Of a DNA stretch of 64,000 bases, positions 1 to 9,781 are shown in pieces; the stretch's first letter is position 1; each line of letters starts with the position of its first letter. The position numbers and the translations under genes are program-made. This DNA is from Bacillota bacterium (GTDB lineage Bacteria; Bacillota; Clostridia; Oscillospirales; Acutalibacteraceae): NCBI GenBank assembly GCA_023390175.1, contig JAEWDK010000006.1, forward strand, positions 62,001-126,000, read 5' to 3'. A model generated the notes under the pieces. It saw only the letters and a program-made list of their open reading frames with translations. It ran no database searches and was not told the DNA's origin.

Positions 1-228
1 ATTGCGCATGTAACCGAGCACCGCTGCCCGGCGGGCGCGTGCAAAGCGCTTACCAATTATTATATTGAACCCGACAAATGTCGCGGCTGCACCCTTTGCG
101 CCCGCAACTGCCCGGTCGGGGCGATTACCGGTGTTGTAAAGGTTCCCCATGTGATTGATACGTCCAAATGCATCAAGTGCGGTGCCTGCATGGAAAAATG
201 CAAGTTCAGCGCGATAGTCAGAAGATAG
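1..228 (+). CDS. C-terminal end of NuoF/HndC-like hydrogenase subunit (partial)
   Basis: This is the last 75 codons of a gene that begins before the window. It encodes two CxxCxxCxxxC clusters (CRGCTLCARNC and CIKCGACMEKC), the 2x[4Fe-4S] ferredoxin domain found at the C-terminus of the flavin-binding, NAD(P)-dependent subunit of multimeric [FeFe] hydrogenases (HydB/HndC). The preceding residues EHRCPAGACKAL are typical of the end of the NuoF-type Fe-S domain. The hydrogenase catalytic subunit starts 17 bp downstream, so the two are probably co-transcribed and form one cytoplasmic, probably electron-bifurcating complex. The flavin domain is outside the window, so the NAD versus NADP preference cannot be read. 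Confidence 0.88.
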   Translation: MAHVTEHRCPAGACKALTNYYIEPDKCRGCTLCARNCPVGAITGVVKVPHVIDTSKCIKCGACMEKCKFSAIVRR

Positions 229-244
229 AAAGGAGTGTGCCATA

Positions 245-1987
245 ATGGAAAACATGGTTCAGATTAAAATCAACGGCATGCCCCTCTCAGTGCCGAACGG
301 TTCCACGATTCTGGAGGCTGCAAGGGTTGCCGGGATTGATATCCCAACATTGTGCTATTTAAAGGGAATCAATGAAATCGGCGCTTGCCGCATGTGTGTG
401 GTGGAGGTAAAGGGCGCGCGCTCTTTGGTCGCCGCCTGCATTTATCCGGTAAATGAGGGCATGGAGGTTTTGACCAATACCCCTAAAATACAGAAATCAA
501 GGAAAATGACGCTGGAAATGCTCCTTTCGGTGCACAACCAGGACTGCCTTGCCTGCAAACGCAGCGGGAGCTGCGAATTTCAGTCCCTCTGCAATGAAAT
601 GGGTGTGGAGCGGAGTGACCGTTTCAGCGGCGTAAAACCGGATTCCGCAAAGGATGAATCCACGCTTCACTTAATCCGCGACAATTCCAAGTGCATTCTG
701 TGCCGCCGCTGCGTAGCGGCCTGCGCGGATCAGCACGTTGCCGTAATCGGGCCAAACAACCGCGGGTTCGACACGCACATCGGCAGCCCGTTTGAGCAGC
801 CGCTCAGCGAGGTGCCCTGCGTTTCCTGCGGCCAATGCATTGTAAGCTGCCCAACCGGCGCGCTTACCGAGCGCGACCAGTGCGACGAAGTCATGGCGGC
901 GATCAACGACCCTGAAAAGTATGTGGTTGTGCAAACCGCTCCGGCCATACGCGCCACCCTTGGCGAATGCTTCGGGCTGCCGGTCGGCACCAATGTAAAG
1001 GGTAAAATGGTAGCGGCGCTCCGCCGCCTCGGATTCGATAAAGTATTCGACACCGACTTTGGCGCAGACCTCACTATTGTGGAGGAAGCAAACGAGCTGC
1101 TCGACCGTGTGAAAAACGGCGGAGCGCTGCCACTGATTACCTCCTGTTCCCCGGGCTGGGTAAAATTCTGTGAATATTATTACCCCGAGCTTTTGCCAAA
1201 TGTCTCCTCCTGCAAGTCACCGCAGCAGATGACCGGCGCCGTCATTAAAACGTGGTACGCGCAGAAGAACCACATTGACCCGAAAAATATTGTGGTAGTG
1301 AGCGTCATGCCCTGCACCGCGAAAAAATTCGAGGTTAAGCGGGATGACGAAAACGCGGCCGGCGTGGAGGATACCGATATCGCGATTACCACCCGCGAAC
1401 TTGCCCGGCTCATCAACATGGCTCATATTAACTTCAACCGTCTTCCCGACGAGGAGTTTGACCCAGCGCTCGGTGTTTCCACCGGCGCCGCGGCTATTTT
1501 CGGTGCGACCGGCGGCGTAATGGAAGCGGCGCTCAGAACAGCGGCCGAAACGCTGGAAGGGAAAAGCCTTGATTCAATCGAATACAAGGAAGTGCGCGGA
1601 ACAGAGGGCATCAAAGAGGCTGTCTATCATGTGGGCGGCATGGACGTGAAAGTTGCGGCGGTCAGCGGCCTGAACAACGCAAACGAACTCCTGTCAAAGG
1701 TGAAAAACGGCGAAGGCGGCTATCATTTCATCGAAATCATGTGCTGCCCGGGCGGCTGTGTCAACGGTGGCGGCCAGCCGATTCAGCCCGCTTCGGTGCG
1801 TAATTTTACGGACTTAAAAGCCGACAGGGCAAAGGCTTTGTACGAGGAAGATAAAAATCTGCCCCTGCGCAAAAGCCATGAAAGTCCGCTTATCAAGATG
1901 ATTTATGAGGAATTCCTTGAAAAGCCCGGCAGCCACAAGGCACACGAGGTTCTGCACACCACTTATGTGCGGCGTAAAAAATATTAA
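245..1987 (+). CDS. hydA: [FeFe] hydrogenase catalytic subunit
   Basis: The 580-residue cytoplasmic enzyme catalyses reversible H2 formation. In order it has an N-terminal [2Fe-2S] domain (Cys37, 48, 51, 65), a His-ligated [4Fe-4S] site (HNQDCLAC with a later Cys110), a 2x[4Fe-4S] ferredoxin domain (Cys150-202), and the H-cluster domain. The three H-cluster signatures are present: TSCSPGWVKFCE (~299), MPCTAKKFE (~355) and MCCPGGCVNGGGQP near the C-terminus. All ligands look intact. An AAAGGAG ribosome site lies before the chosen ATG. Length and domain order match HydA/HndD of trimeric or tetrameric bifurcating hydrogenases, which fits the NuoF-like gene just upstream. An intrinsic terminator follows. 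Confidence 0.95.
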   Translation: MENMVQIKINGMPLSVPNGSTILEAARVAGIDIPTLCYLKGINEIGACRMCVVEVKGARSLVAACIYPVNEGMEVLTNTPKIQKSRKMTLEMLLSVHNQDCLACKRSGSCEFQSLCNEMGVERSDRFSGVKPDSAKDESTLHLIRDNSKCILCRRCVAACADQHVAVIGPNNRGFDTHIGSPFEQPLSEVPCVSCGQCIVSCPTGALTERDQCDEVMAAINDPEKYVVVQTAPAIRATLGECFGLPVGTNVKGKMVAALRRLGFDKVFDTDFGADLTIVEEANELLDRVKNGGALPLITSCSPGWVKFCEYYYPELLPNVSSCKSPQQMTGAVIKTWYAQKNHIDPKNIVVVSVMPCTAKKFEVKRDDENAAGVEDTDIAITTRELARLINMAHINFNRLPDEEFDPALGVSTGAAAIFGATGGVMEAALRTAAETLEGKSLDSIEYKEVRGTEGIKEAVYHVGGMDVKVAAVSGLNNANELLSKVKNGEGGYHFIEIMCCPGGCVNGGGQPIQPASVRNFTDLKADRAKALYEEDKNLPLRKSHESPLIKMIYEEFLEKPGSHKAHEVLHTTYVRRKKY

Positions 1988-2037
1988 GATTTAAAACCCG
2001 TTCTTAGAATTTACTCAATCATTCAAATAAAAATATG

Positions 2038-2078
2038 AAACAGGCGGCGCCAATTCAAATTTGGTACCGCCTGTTTTA
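2038..2078 (+). terminator. intrinsic terminator after hydA
   Basis: A 14-bp stem (AAACAGGCGG.. with GG..CCGCCTGTTT, one two-base mismatch) around an AT-rich loop is followed by a T-run. It ends the hydrogenase operon. Confidence 0.8.
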
Positions 2079-2210
2079 TGTGTAATCACAATTCCATGCT
2101 GGCAGATATAGTTTAATTCTCATATAAATTATTAAATTTGTGTAAAATTATATATAATAATTGTATATAATTAACATAGAAATTGACCTAAAATATACGC
2201 ATCTTATCAA

Positions 2211-2239
2211 TTGACGACCTAAATTTTAGATGTTATAGT
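2211..2239 (+). promoter_or_regulatory. sigma-A promoter for the chemoreceptor gene
   Basis: TTGACG and TATAGT are separated by 17 bp, near-consensus for a vegetative promoter. The start of transcription would fall near 2246, leaving a ~70-nt leader. The leader contains a 7-bp hairpin (TTTCGAC at 2269 with GTCGAAA at 2285) just before the ribosome site. The rest of the 330-bp gap from 1988 to 2317 is AT-rich with nothing else recognised. Confidence 0.65.
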
Positions 2240-2317
2240 GGAGGTGTTTCATAGAAAAGTGAATATGGTTTCGACCAAAGGTCTGTCGAAAAAGCACAAT
2301 GAAAGAGAAGGTTGATC

Positions 2318-4135
2318 ATGATGCAAACATCCAAACTCAAACTGCGCTTAAAGCAAAAACTGGTTCTATTTGTCGGCAGTTTAATCGTAGTAACAATTTT
2401 AGTACAGTCGGTCTTATCCTACATCAGCCTCAGCAAAGCATATGATACGGCAATAACGGTTGCAAAAAATAATTTCGATACCACCATTAAAACGGAAGTA
2501 GAAAGCCTGATCAACGTTTTGCAGATTAATTATAAGCAGGGCGAAAGCGGGGTAATCACGCCAACGCAGGCCATGGAAAACGCAAAAAAAATTGTACGCG
2601 ACTCCCGTTATAATAATGGGGAAGGCTATTTTTGGGCCGATATGGTGGACGGTACCTGCGCGGTACATATGAATCCCGCGTACGAGGGAAAATCACGCTA
2701 CAATGATAAAGACCTGAAAGGGACTTATTATATCAAAAACCTAATTGCCGCGGGGGGCAAAGCCGCAGGGGGCTACACCAGCTTTTATTTTACAAAGCCG
2801 GGTTCAAGCGGAGCTTTTTTGAAGCGGGCGTTCACACAGAAGTTTGAACCTTACGGCTGGTATATCAGCACGGGCAATTATCAGGTGGATATTGACGCAC
2901 TGACCGCGCAATACGCTAAGGAAAAGCAGCTGGCTCTTCTTGAAATGATTGGCTTAAGCGCTTTTGTTCTTGCTGCCGGAATATTCTTAATGTATCGCAT
3001 GGCGAAAAATATAACGGATCCGCTTGCAAAGGTCACCGCAAGGCTGGCGCTTTTGTCGGAAGGGGATTTGCAGACCCCGGTTCCTTCCGTTAATTCAAAA
3101 GATGAAACACAGGTGCTGGCGCAGGCAACCGAAAAGACGGTTACAATTCTTCACGGTGTGATTGAAAATATTACTTCGCAGCTGGGGCAGATGTCGGAAG
3201 GGAATTTTAAACAGGATATTGATATGGAATATGTGGGCGACATGCGGCCGATCAAAGATTCTATCAAAAAGATATCTGATTCCCTCAGCAATACTCTTTC
3301 GCAAATCAGCCAATCGGCCGAGCAGGTAGCCTCGGGTTCAGGGGAGGTTTCAAACGGTGCTCAGGTGCTTGCACAAGGCACAGCGGAGCAGGCAAATGCG
3401 GTGGAAGTCCTGTCCGCGTCGGCAAATGAAATTTCAGAGGAAGTCAGGCAAAACGCCGAGCATGCCGCAACGGCGAGCCATATGTCCCATGAAATTGCAG
3501 CGCACGTTGAAAAGGGCAAAGAGCAGATGCAGCAGATGATAACGGCAATGGCCCGAATCAACCGTTCGTCCAAGCAAATCGGAGAAATTATTCATACCAT
3601 TGACGATATTGCATTCCAAACAAACATATTGGCACTGAATGCTGCGGTTGAAGCGGCGCGTGCGGGTGTGGCAGGAAGGGGTTTTGCGGTTGTTGCGGAT
3701 GAAGTGCGAAACCTTGCCACCAAGAGCGCCGAAGCGGCAAGCAGCACTGCCCGGCTGATTGAAAATTCGATTCATGAGGTGGATGCAGGCAGTAAGATTG
3801 CGGATACAACCGCACAATCGCTCCTATCCATTGTACAAAGCACAGAACAATCTGCGGATTTAATCGGCCAGATTTCGCAGGCGTCCAATCATCAGGCAAA
3901 TTCCATTGGGCAAATTACGCAGGGAGTGGAACAAATCTCCTCTGTTATTCAGACCAATTCCGCTACTGCACAGGAAAGTGCTGCCGCCAGCGAGGAACTG
4001 AGCAGCCAGGCACAGATCATGAACAGCTTAATCAAGCGGTTTAAGCTGAAAGAAAGCGAATCCAATCCTCCTGTTTCCGAATGGGTTGCGGGAACAAATC
4101 CTGATGCGCCGGACAGTTTCGGTGATAAATATTAA
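2318..4135 (+). CDS. methyl-accepting chemotaxis protein, single-Cache type
   Basis: A ~605-residue transmembrane chemoreceptor. It has an N-terminal membrane helix (~15-35), an extracytoplasmic sCache_2-like ligand domain ([20 protein letters not shown]), a second membrane helix (~210-230), a HAMP linker, and a cytoplasmic signalling domain with the conserved hairpin tip [20 protein letters not shown] and flanking methylation helices. Start choice: TTG 2312, ATG 2318 and ATG 2321 are in frame. GAAGG at 2308-2312 is too close to the TTG, so one of the ATGs is likelier. The ligand is unknown. The gene stands alone between two terminators, with its own promoter, and no che genes are nearby. Confidence 0.9.
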   Translation: MMQTSKLKLRLKQKLVLFVGSLIVVTILVQSVLSYISLSKAYDTAITVAKNNFDTTIKTEVESLINVLQINYKQGESGVITPTQAMENAKKIVRDSRYNNGEGYFWADMVDGTCAVHMNPAYEGKSRYNDKDLKGTYYIKNLIAAGGKAAGGYTSFYFTKPGSSGAFLKRAFTQKFEPYGWYISTGNYQVDIDALTAQYAKEKQLALLEMIGLSAFVLAAGIFLMYRMAKNITDPLAKVTARLALLSEGDLQTPVPSVNSKDETQVLAQATEKTVTILHGVIENITSQLGQMSEGNFKQDIDMEYVGDMRPIKDSIKKISDSLSNTLSQISQSAEQVASGSGEVSNGAQVLAQGTAEQANAVEVLSASANEISEEVRQNAEHAATASHMSHEIAAHVEKGKEQMQQMITAMARINRSSKQIGEIIHTIDDIAFQTNILALNAAVEAARAGVAGRGFAVVADEVRNLATKSAEAASSTARLIENSIHEVDAGSKIADTTAQSLLSIVQSTEQSADLIGQISQASNHQANSIGQITQGVEQISSVIQTNSATAQESAAASEELSSQAQIMNSLIKRFKLKESESNPPVSEWVAGTNPDAPDSFGDKY

Positions 4136-4140
4136 AATTT

Positions 4141-4182
4141 AAAAACGGCTTCCGAACTTTGTTTGGTTCGGAAGCCGTTTTA
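4141..4182 (+). terminator. strong intrinsic terminator after chemoreceptor gene
   Basis: A perfect 16-bp stem (AAAACGGCTTCCGAAC with its complement) and T-run. A TATGCTATAAT -10-like element for the next gene starts directly at its 3' edge. Confidence 0.9.
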
Positions 4183-4208
4183 TGCTATAATCGAAATGAG
4201 GTGATTGT

Positions 4209-4970
4209 ATGAAAAGGCATGTGTTTCTTCGAATTCTGTTTTCTCTTCTTGCTTTGGCGGGAATCATATGGTTTTGCATTCCTTTTTTCTGGAATGTAAA
4301 AAATGTGGGCAACCTGAGCGGAATTGCCGTGTGCGCTGCAGTCCTTGCGGCTGCTTTGTTTTACCCTGCCATTCAAAAGCGGTGCAGGCGCTCCAAAATA
4401 TGGCGGATATCGGCCCGTGTGGTTGTAATTCTGTTCTGCGCCGGTGTTGCCTGGGCTGCTGTTCTGACCGGGCTCATGATATCGGGCGGAAACAACACGC
4501 CGCCCAAACAGGCCACGGTTGTGGTACTCGGCAGCAAGGTGGACGGCCATATACCAAGTGCCGACCTGATGGCTCGCATTGAAGCCGCCGGCTCGTACCT
4601 TTCGGCAAACCCGCAGGCAAAATGTATTGTCAGCGGCGGGCAGGGCGCCGGGGAACTGGAAACGGAAGCTGCCGTAATGAAAGAATATTTGTTAAAGCGG
4701 GGAATTGACGCTTCCCGTATTATTTTGGAGGATAAATCCAGAACTACAAAAGAAAATCTAAAGAATTCACTTGATATGATTGATAAAAACGCAATGAGCC
4801 GTGACCTTGCCATTGTAACCGATGAGTACCATCAGTTCCGCGCTGGGCGGATTGCTAAAAGTGTCGGCGCGGCGCCGTATTCGGTTTGCGCCTCCACGCC
4901 ATGGTATATTTTTTCCGCATGCTATGCACGTGAATTGCTCGCACTGACTAATTCCCTAATTTTTCCGTGA
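4209..4970 (+). CDS. DUF218 / YdcF-SanA family membrane protein
   Basis: The 253-residue protein has about three N-terminal membrane helices (residues ~8-28, 36-55, 70-95) followed by a DUF218 domain. Family signatures are VVVLGSKVDG, ARIEAAGSYL, CIVSGGQG, EAAVMKEYLLKRGI, SRTTKENL and a final TDEYHQFRA segment. DUF218 proteins such as SanA and YdcF are linked to envelope integrity, but the biochemical role is unsettled. GAGGTGATTGT precedes the ATG. Transcription probably starts from a TATAAT overlapping the end of the upstream terminator. It is separated from the pyrimidine operon by a distinct promoter. Confidence 0.82.
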   Translation: MKRHVFLRILFSLLALAGIIWFCIPFFWNVKNVGNLSGIAVCAAVLAAALFYPAIQKRCRRSKIWRISARVVVILFCAGVAWAAVLTGLMISGGNNTPPKQATVVVLGSKVDGHIPSADLMARIEAAGSYLSANPQAKCIVSGGQGAGELETEAAVMKEYLLKRGIDASRIILEDKSRTTKENLKNSLDMIDKNAMSRDLAIVTDEYHQFRAGRIAKSVGAAPYSVCASTPWYIFSACYARELLALTNSLIFP

Positions 4971-5010
4971 TTTTTCGCTGTGCATTTGTCTTCCGTATCC
5001 GATTTTAATG

Positions 5011-5040
5011 TGGACATACTATACTGTAAAATAGTATAAT
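5011..5040 (+). promoter_or_regulatory. promoter of the pyr operon
   Basis: TGGACA and TATAAT are separated by 18 bp. An inverted repeat (ATACTAT at 5016-5022 and ATAGTAT at 5031-5037) lies across the spacer and could be an operator. Only 27 bp separate it from the pyrC start, so no PyrR-type attenuator fits. Confidence 0.6.
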
Positions 5041-5067
5041 AATAGAAAACGGGTATGGAGGTGTGCG

Positions 5068-6354
5068 ATGGATTCGCTTTTGATACGGGGCGCAAGAATT
5101 GTGGACCCGGCGAACAGCCGCGACGAAATTGGGGACATCCTCATCTCCGAAGGAAAAATTGCGGCAGTCGGCGGGCAGCTTTGCTGTGACGGCGCACTGG
5201 AAATCAACGCGGCCGGTTTAATTGCTGCGCCCGGTTTGGTTGACCTTCACGTCCATCTGCGCGACCCCGGGTTCACCGAAAAAGAGGATATTCTGACAGG
5301 CTGCAAAGCCGCCGCTGCGGGCGGGGTGACCAGCCTTTTATGCATGCCGAACACTAGTCCTATAGCGGATTCCCCCGAAACAGTCCGCTATATTCTTGAA
5401 AAAGCGGCTAGCGCCGATGCGCGCGTTTATGTTGCCGCTGCAATCACAAAGGGGTTAAAAAGCGAGGAGCTTTGCGACCTGAAAGCGCTTAAAGCAGCGG
5501 GCGCCACGGCGCTGAGCGACGACGGCCGCCCCGTGGTAAACACTGAACTCATGGCCGAAGCAATGCGCCTGGCACCGCAGCTTGGGCTGAAAGTCATGTC
5601 CCATTGCGAAGACTTATTTCTTTCCGCAGGGGGCAAGCTGAACGAAGGCGCGGTTTCTGCACAGCTTGGGGTGAAAGGCGTTCCCGCCGCCGCCGAGGAC
5701 TGCGGCACGGCAAGGGAAATTGCGCTTGCCGCCGCCTATCATGTTCCGGTTCATATCTGCCACGTCAGTACAAAAACTTCGGTCGCGCTGATTCGCAGCG
5801 CAAAGCAGCGGGGCGTTCCGGTTACAGCCGAAACCGCGCCGCATTATTTTGCCCTTACGGAAGCGGAGCTGCTTGGCCGCGACGCCGATTACCGCATGAG
5901 CCCGCCGCTGCGTACGGAGGAGGACAGGCTTGCCGTGGTTCAGGCCCTGACGGACGGCACCATCGACGCGATTGCGACCGATCATGCGCCGCATACACCG
6001 CAGGAAAAGGCGGACTTCCTCACTGCGCCGAACGGCAGCATCGGAATGGAAACGAGTCTTGCCGCGGGCATCACCTATTTGGTAAACCGGCAATCTATTA
6101 CAATCAATGAGCTGATTAATCTGATGAGCGCCGCCCCGGCGAAGCTGCTTGGAATTCCGGCAGGAACACTCAGCAGGGGCGCTGCCGGCGATCTGGTGCT
6201 GTTTGACCCTGCACAGCGCTGGATAGTTGATGTGAACCGGCTGCACGGCAGGAGCAAAAACGCGGTTTTCAAGGGTAAAGAATTAACCGGAAAAGTAAAA
6301 TTGACGGTTTGCCGCGGCAGAATCGTTTATCAGGATTTATTAAAAGAAAAATAA
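5068..6354 (+). CDS. pyrC: dihydroorotase
   Basis: A 428-residue amidohydrolase that cyclises N-carbamoyl-L-aspartate to dihydroorotate, the third step of UMP synthesis. Metal-site signatures are DLHVHLRDPGFTEKEDI (~58-74), SHCED (~177), ICHVSTKTS (~230), ETAPHYF and ATDHAPH (~304). The length and the HxHxRDPG motif fit the type I bacterial enzyme. GGAGGTGTGCG precedes the ATG. It is the first gene of an operon with pyrF, pyrK and pyrD. The carbamoyltransferase and carbamoyl-phosphate synthase genes are not in the window. Confidence 0.96.
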   Translation: MDSLLIRGARIVDPANSRDEIGDILISEGKIAAVGGQLCCDGALEINAAGLIAAPGLVDLHVHLRDPGFTEKEDILTGCKAAAAGGVTSLLCMPNTSPIADSPETVRYILEKAASADARVYVAAAITKGLKSEELCDLKALKAAGATALSDDGRPVVNTELMAEAMRLAPQLGLKVMSHCEDLFLSAGGKLNEGAVSAQLGVKGVPAAAEDCGTAREIALAAAYHVPVHICHVSTKTSVALIRSAKQRGVPVTAETAPHYFALTEAELLGRDADYRMSPPLRTEEDRLAVVQALTDGTIDAIATDHAPHTPQEKADFLTAPNGSIGMETSLAAGITYLVNRQSITINELINLMSAAPAKLLGIPAGTLSRGAAGDLVLFDPAQRWIVDVNRLHGRSKNAVFKGKELTGKVKLTVCRGRIVYQDLLKEK

Positions 6355-6394
6355 AACACAGGCCTGCAAACGGGCACTCAAATGGAGGAATACG

Positions 6395-7330
6395 ATGGCA
6401 CTGGACAGATTAATTGAAAAAATAGCAGACCTGCAAAACCCCACGGCGGCGGGGCTTGACCCAAAGCTTGACTATGTTCCGAACTCTATAAAAAAGAAAG
6501 CCTTTGCACAATACGGTGAAACACTGGAAGGCGCGGCGGCCGCGCTGCTGGAGTTCAATCAGGGATTGATCGACGCGTTGTGCACCATCGTCCCGGCGGT
6601 AAAACCCCAGTGCGCCTATTATGAAATGTACGGATGGCCGGGTGTAAAGGCTTTGCACGATACAATTTGCTACGCCAAAGAAAAGGGAATGTTCGTCATT
6701 ACCGACGGCAAGCGCAACGATATCGGAACCACCATGCAGGCTTACGCTGCGGCACACCTTGGCAGCGTGCAGGTGGGCGGCACCCGCTGTGTTCCATTCG
6801 GGGGCGACGCGCTGACCGTGAACCCGTACCTCGGTTCCGACGGTATCAATCCGCTGCTGGATATTTGCAAAGAGGAAGACAAGGGTATGTTTGTCTTAGT
6901 CAAAACCTCCAATCCTTCCTCCGGCGAACTGCAGAATCAAATTTTTGAGCAGGGGAGCACGCTTTACGGTACGGTTGGCCGTCTTTGCGAAGAGTGGGGG
7001 CAGAATTTGCAGGGCAAACACGGCTATTCCGGCGTGGGCGCCGTAGTGGGCGCAACTTACCCGGAGCAGCTTGCGGAGCTGCGCGGCGCTTTGCCCCATA
7101 CCTTTTTCCTTGTGCCGGGTTACGGCGCGCAGGGCGGCGGCGCGAAAGATGTTGCGCCCGCGTTTGACTCCAACGGCCTTGGCGCGGTTATCAACGCTTC
7201 GCGCTCCATTTTGTGCGCGTGGCAAAAAACAAACGCACCCGAATCGGATTACGCCAAAGCGGCGGCGCAGGAAGCCGTAAGAATGCGTGACGAAATCATA
7301 CGGGAGATTGGGAAAATCACATTGGAATAA
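6395..7330 (+). CDS. pyrF: orotidine-5'-phosphate decarboxylase
   Basis: The 311-residue enzyme decarboxylates OMP to UMP, the last step of the pathway. The catalytic motif ITDGKRNDIGTT (~108-119, Lys in the charged network) is intact, and LTVNPYLGSDG and VPGYGAQGGG are the substrate loops. At 311 residues it belongs to the long PyrF subgroup, not the ~240-residue E. coli/Bacillus form. TGGAGGA lies before the ATG. It is 40 bp behind pyrC and 70 bp before pyrK. The latter gap holds a small CCCCT/AGGGG hairpin at ~7343-7358 that may tune readthrough. Confidence 0.95.
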   Translation: MALDRLIEKIADLQNPTAAGLDPKLDYVPNSIKKKAFAQYGETLEGAAAALLEFNQGLIDALCTIVPAVKPQCAYYEMYGWPGVKALHDTICYAKEKGMFVITDGKRNDIGTTMQAYAAAHLGSVQVGGTRCVPFGGDALTVNPYLGSDGINPLLDICKEEDKGMFVLVKTSNPSSGELQNQIFEQGSTLYGTVGRLCEEWGQNLQGKHGYSGVGAVVGATYPEQLAELRGALPHTFFLVPGYGAQGGGAKDVAPAFDSNGLGAVINASRSILCAWQKTNAPESDYAKAAAQEAVRMRDEIIREIGKITLE

Positions 7331-7400
7331 CTGATGCGGTTTCCCCTCAAGGCAGGGGATTGCAGATTTTCACAGCCGGCAGGATAGGAGCGAAATAAGA

Positions 7401-8168
7401 ATGAAATATGACGTAATGCTTTGTAAGATTCTTCAAAAAAAGCAGCTGACCGCGGACATTTTTGATTTCACCGTGGACGCGGGCGCGCTTGCAAAATCAG
7501 CACAGCCGGGGCAGTTCGCGCACCTTTATGTGCCGGGCAAGACCCTGCGCCGCCCGATTTCCATCTGTGAAATTGACCGCACGCGGGAAACGCTGCGTTT
7601 TGTGTTCCAAATCCGCGGGGAAGGTACGGCACAGCTTGCCGCGCTGAACCCCGGCGATACGTTTGACATTCTTGCTCCGCTCGGGCACGGCTTTTCGCTC
7701 GGGGATACCGGCCGCAAAGCGGTGCTTGTCGGCGGCGGAATCGGTGTGCCTCCGCTTTTGGAATCAGCAAAAGCGTTCGGTGCGAACGCGACGGTGATTA
7801 CCGGGTTCCGCAATCAGGAAGCGATCATTTTAAAAGAAGACTTTGAAAAGAACGGCAATCATGTCATTGTCGCGACGGACGACGGTTCCTTCGGGCACCA
7901 CGGACTGGTAACGGATTGTTTGGCCGACCTTGATGTTGACGTCATTTTCGCCTGCGGGCCGATGATGATGCTGAAGGCAGTCTGCAGCATTGCACAGCGG
8001 CGAAACGTGCCGTGCCAGGTATCCCTTGAGGAACGCATGGCCTGCGGGGTTGGCGCGTGTTTGGGCTGCGCCGTCCGCCTGCGCCGCGAAACGGGGGAAG
8101 AATATTACGGCCATGTCTGCAAGGACGGCCCGGTGTTCGACTTTCAGCGTCTTGTGTGGGAGGGATAA
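7401..8168 (+). CDS. pyrK: dihydroorotate dehydrogenase B electron-transfer subunit
   Basis: A 255-residue ferredoxin-reductase-like flavoprotein that moves electrons from the PyrD FMN to NAD+. The FAD-binding segment RRPISICEI (~50), the nucleotide loop GGGIGVPPLL (~112) and four cysteines for a [2Fe-2S] cluster (MACGVGACLGC, then YGHVCKDGPVF near the C-terminus) are all present. The stop is 2 bp before the pyrD ATG, so the two subunits are translationally linked. Together they form the heterotetrameric class 1B enzyme typical of Gram-positive anaerobes. Confidence 0.95.
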   Translation: MKYDVMLCKILQKKQLTADIFDFTVDAGALAKSAQPGQFAHLYVPGKTLRRPISICEIDRTRETLRFVFQIRGEGTAQLAALNPGDTFDILAPLGHGFSLGDTGRKAVLVGGGIGVPPLLESAKAFGANATVITGFRNQEAIILKEDFEKNGNHVIVATDDGSFGHHGLVTDCLADLDVDVIFACGPMMMLKAVCSIAQRRNVPCQVSLEERMACGVGACLGCAVRLRRETGEEYYGHVCKDGPVFDFQRLVWEG

Positions 8169-8170
8169 GC

Positions 8171-9085
8171 ATGGCGGATTTACAGGTAAACATAGCGGAC
8201 GTACCGTTTCGCAACCCGATTATCGCCGCTTCCGGCACATTCGGCTTCGGCCATGAATATATGGAGTTTTACCCGCTCAGCACGCTGGGCGGCATATCCT
8301 GCAAGGGAATCACCCTTTCGGAACGCCCCGGCAACCCGCCGCCGCGCATCGCGGAAACGCCGGGAGGCATGCTGAACGCTGTCGGGCTGCAAAATCCCGG
8401 CGTGGATTATTTTATGGAGCATGACCTTCCATGGCTCAAAGCACAGGGCACGGTCATTATTGCGAACATTGCGGGCAATACGCCCGAAGATTACTGCGAA
8501 ATGGCGGAAAAGCTTTCGAATACGGAAATCGACCTGATCGAGCTCAACATTTCCTGCCCCAATGTCAAGCAGGGCGGGGTGCAGTTCGGAACAAGCTGTG
8601 CCGGTGTGGAAGGAATTACCGCCGCGGTGCGCGCCCATTGCAAAAAACCGCTGATGGTGAAGCTTTCCCCGAGTGTAAGCGATATCGGTGAAATTGCCGC
8701 TGCCGCCGAAAGCGCGGGCGCGGATGCGATTTCCATGATTAACACCTTAACGGGTATGCGGATCAACATCAATACGCGCCGCCCGATTATCCGCAATAAC
8801 ACCGGCGGGCTTTCCGGCCCGGCGCTGCTGCCCGTTGCGGTGCGTATGGTGTGGCAGGCCGCACAGCGCGTGAAAATTCCGATTGTGGGCATGGGCGGCG
8901 TTTCGAAATGGCAGGACGCCGTTGAACTGTTGCTTGCGGGCGCTTCCGCGCTGCAGATCGGCACTGCATTTTTTACCGACCCTTACGCGCCGGTAAAAAT
9001 TTTGGACGGCCTGAATCAATATTTGGATCAGAACGGAATTTCCTCGGTTACGGAGCTGACCGGCGGAATTCTGACGTGGGAATAG
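8171..9085 (+). CDS. pyrD: dihydroorotate dehydrogenase B catalytic subunit
   Basis: A 304-residue FMN enzyme that oxidises dihydroorotate to orotate. The frame is open further upstream into pyrK, but the ATG at 8171 is chosen because GGGAGGG lies 6-7 bp before it and family members start with this MADLQVNI-like end. Signatures are NPIIAASGTFGFG, NISCPNVKQGG (the Cys is the class 1B catalytic base), VKLSPSV, and MGGVSKWQDAVE with AGASALQIGTA for FMN phosphate. It works with PyrK. Confidence 0.96.
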   Translation: MADLQVNIADVPFRNPIIAASGTFGFGHEYMEFYPLSTLGGISCKGITLSERPGNPPPRIAETPGGMLNAVGLQNPGVDYFMEHDLPWLKAQGTVIIANIAGNTPEDYCEMAEKLSNTEIDLIELNISCPNVKQGGVQFGTSCAGVEGITAAVRAHCKKPLMVKLSPSVSDIGEIAAAAESAGADAISMINTLTGMRININTRRPIIRNNTGGLSGPALLPVAVRMVWQAAQRVKIPIVGMGGVSKWQDAVELLLAGASALQIGTAFFTDPYAPVKILDGLNQYLDQNGISSVTELTGGILTWE

Positions 9086-9109
9086 CTTTGAAAACGGGAG
9101 GTCTTACTT

Positions 9110-9781
9110 ATGACACGAATTCTTTTGGTACGGCATTGCGAGGCGCTCGGCAATACGCAAAACCTTTTTCAAGGGCACACCGACTGCGAAATCAGCGGAA
9201 ACGGCAAAACCCAGCTTGAATTGGTGAGCCTGCGCTGTCGCAACATGCCGATTGCTGCGATTTATTCCAGCCCCTTAAAGCGGGCGTATGAAACCGCCTG
9301 CGCAATTAACAAATATCATCATTTGCCGATTCAGACTGATCCGCGGTTAATCGAGATTAACGGCGGTATATGGGAGGGTGTGCGCTGGGACGAATTGACG
9401 CACCTTTATCCGGATGAGATGGAAATTTGGTATAAGCGGCCTTATGAATTTGCGCCGCAGGGCGGGGAACCCATGCGTGAAGTTTACGCCAGAATGTGGG
9501 AAGGCGTAACCGATATTGTGCGGAAAAATCCGGACAGAACGGTGTGCATTACGTCCCACGGCTGTGCCATACGCAACTTCCTGTGCCACGCCATGGGGCT
9601 GCCCATTGAACGGCTGAACAAAGTTGAATGGTGCGATAACACCGCTGTCAGCATCATCGATTTTGATGAAGACCTGAACTGCAAGGTCGTTATGATGAAC
9701 GACGCTTCCCACCTGACGCCTGAAACTTCGATTTTTACGCGTCAAGCCTGGCGGAGGGTGGATGACGGAGGAAATACATGA
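9110..9781 (+). CDS. histidine phosphatase (phosphoglycerate mutase-like)
   Basis: A 223-residue cytoplasmic protein of the histidine phosphatase superfamily. The catalytic motif reads LVRHCEALGN (residues ~6-15), with Cys in place of the usual Gly of RHGE. The later ITSHGCAIRNFLC supplies the second catalytic His, and SSPLKRAYETA supplies the Arg. Substrate specificity cannot be read, and small-molecule phosphatases such as CobC or PhoE-type enzymes share the fold. CGGGAGG precedes the start. The stop overlaps the next ATG (ATGA), so it is coupled to ruvX at the end of the pyr operon. Confidence 0.85.
   Translation: MTRILLVRHCEALGNTQNLFQGHTDCEISGNGKTQLELVSLRCRNMPIAAIYSSPLKRAYETACAINKYHHLPIQTDPRLIEINGGIWEGVRWDELTHLYPDEMEIWYKRPYEFAPQGGEPMREVYARMWEGVTDIVRKNPDRTVCITSHGCAIRNFLCHAMGLPIERLNKVEWCDNTAVSIIDFDEDLNCKVVMMNDASHLTPETSIFTRQAWRRVDDGGNT

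Noticed and set aside
5040..5068. PyrR attenuator in front of pyrC
   Set aside because: The leader is under 30 nt, too short for the anti-antiterminator and terminator stems.
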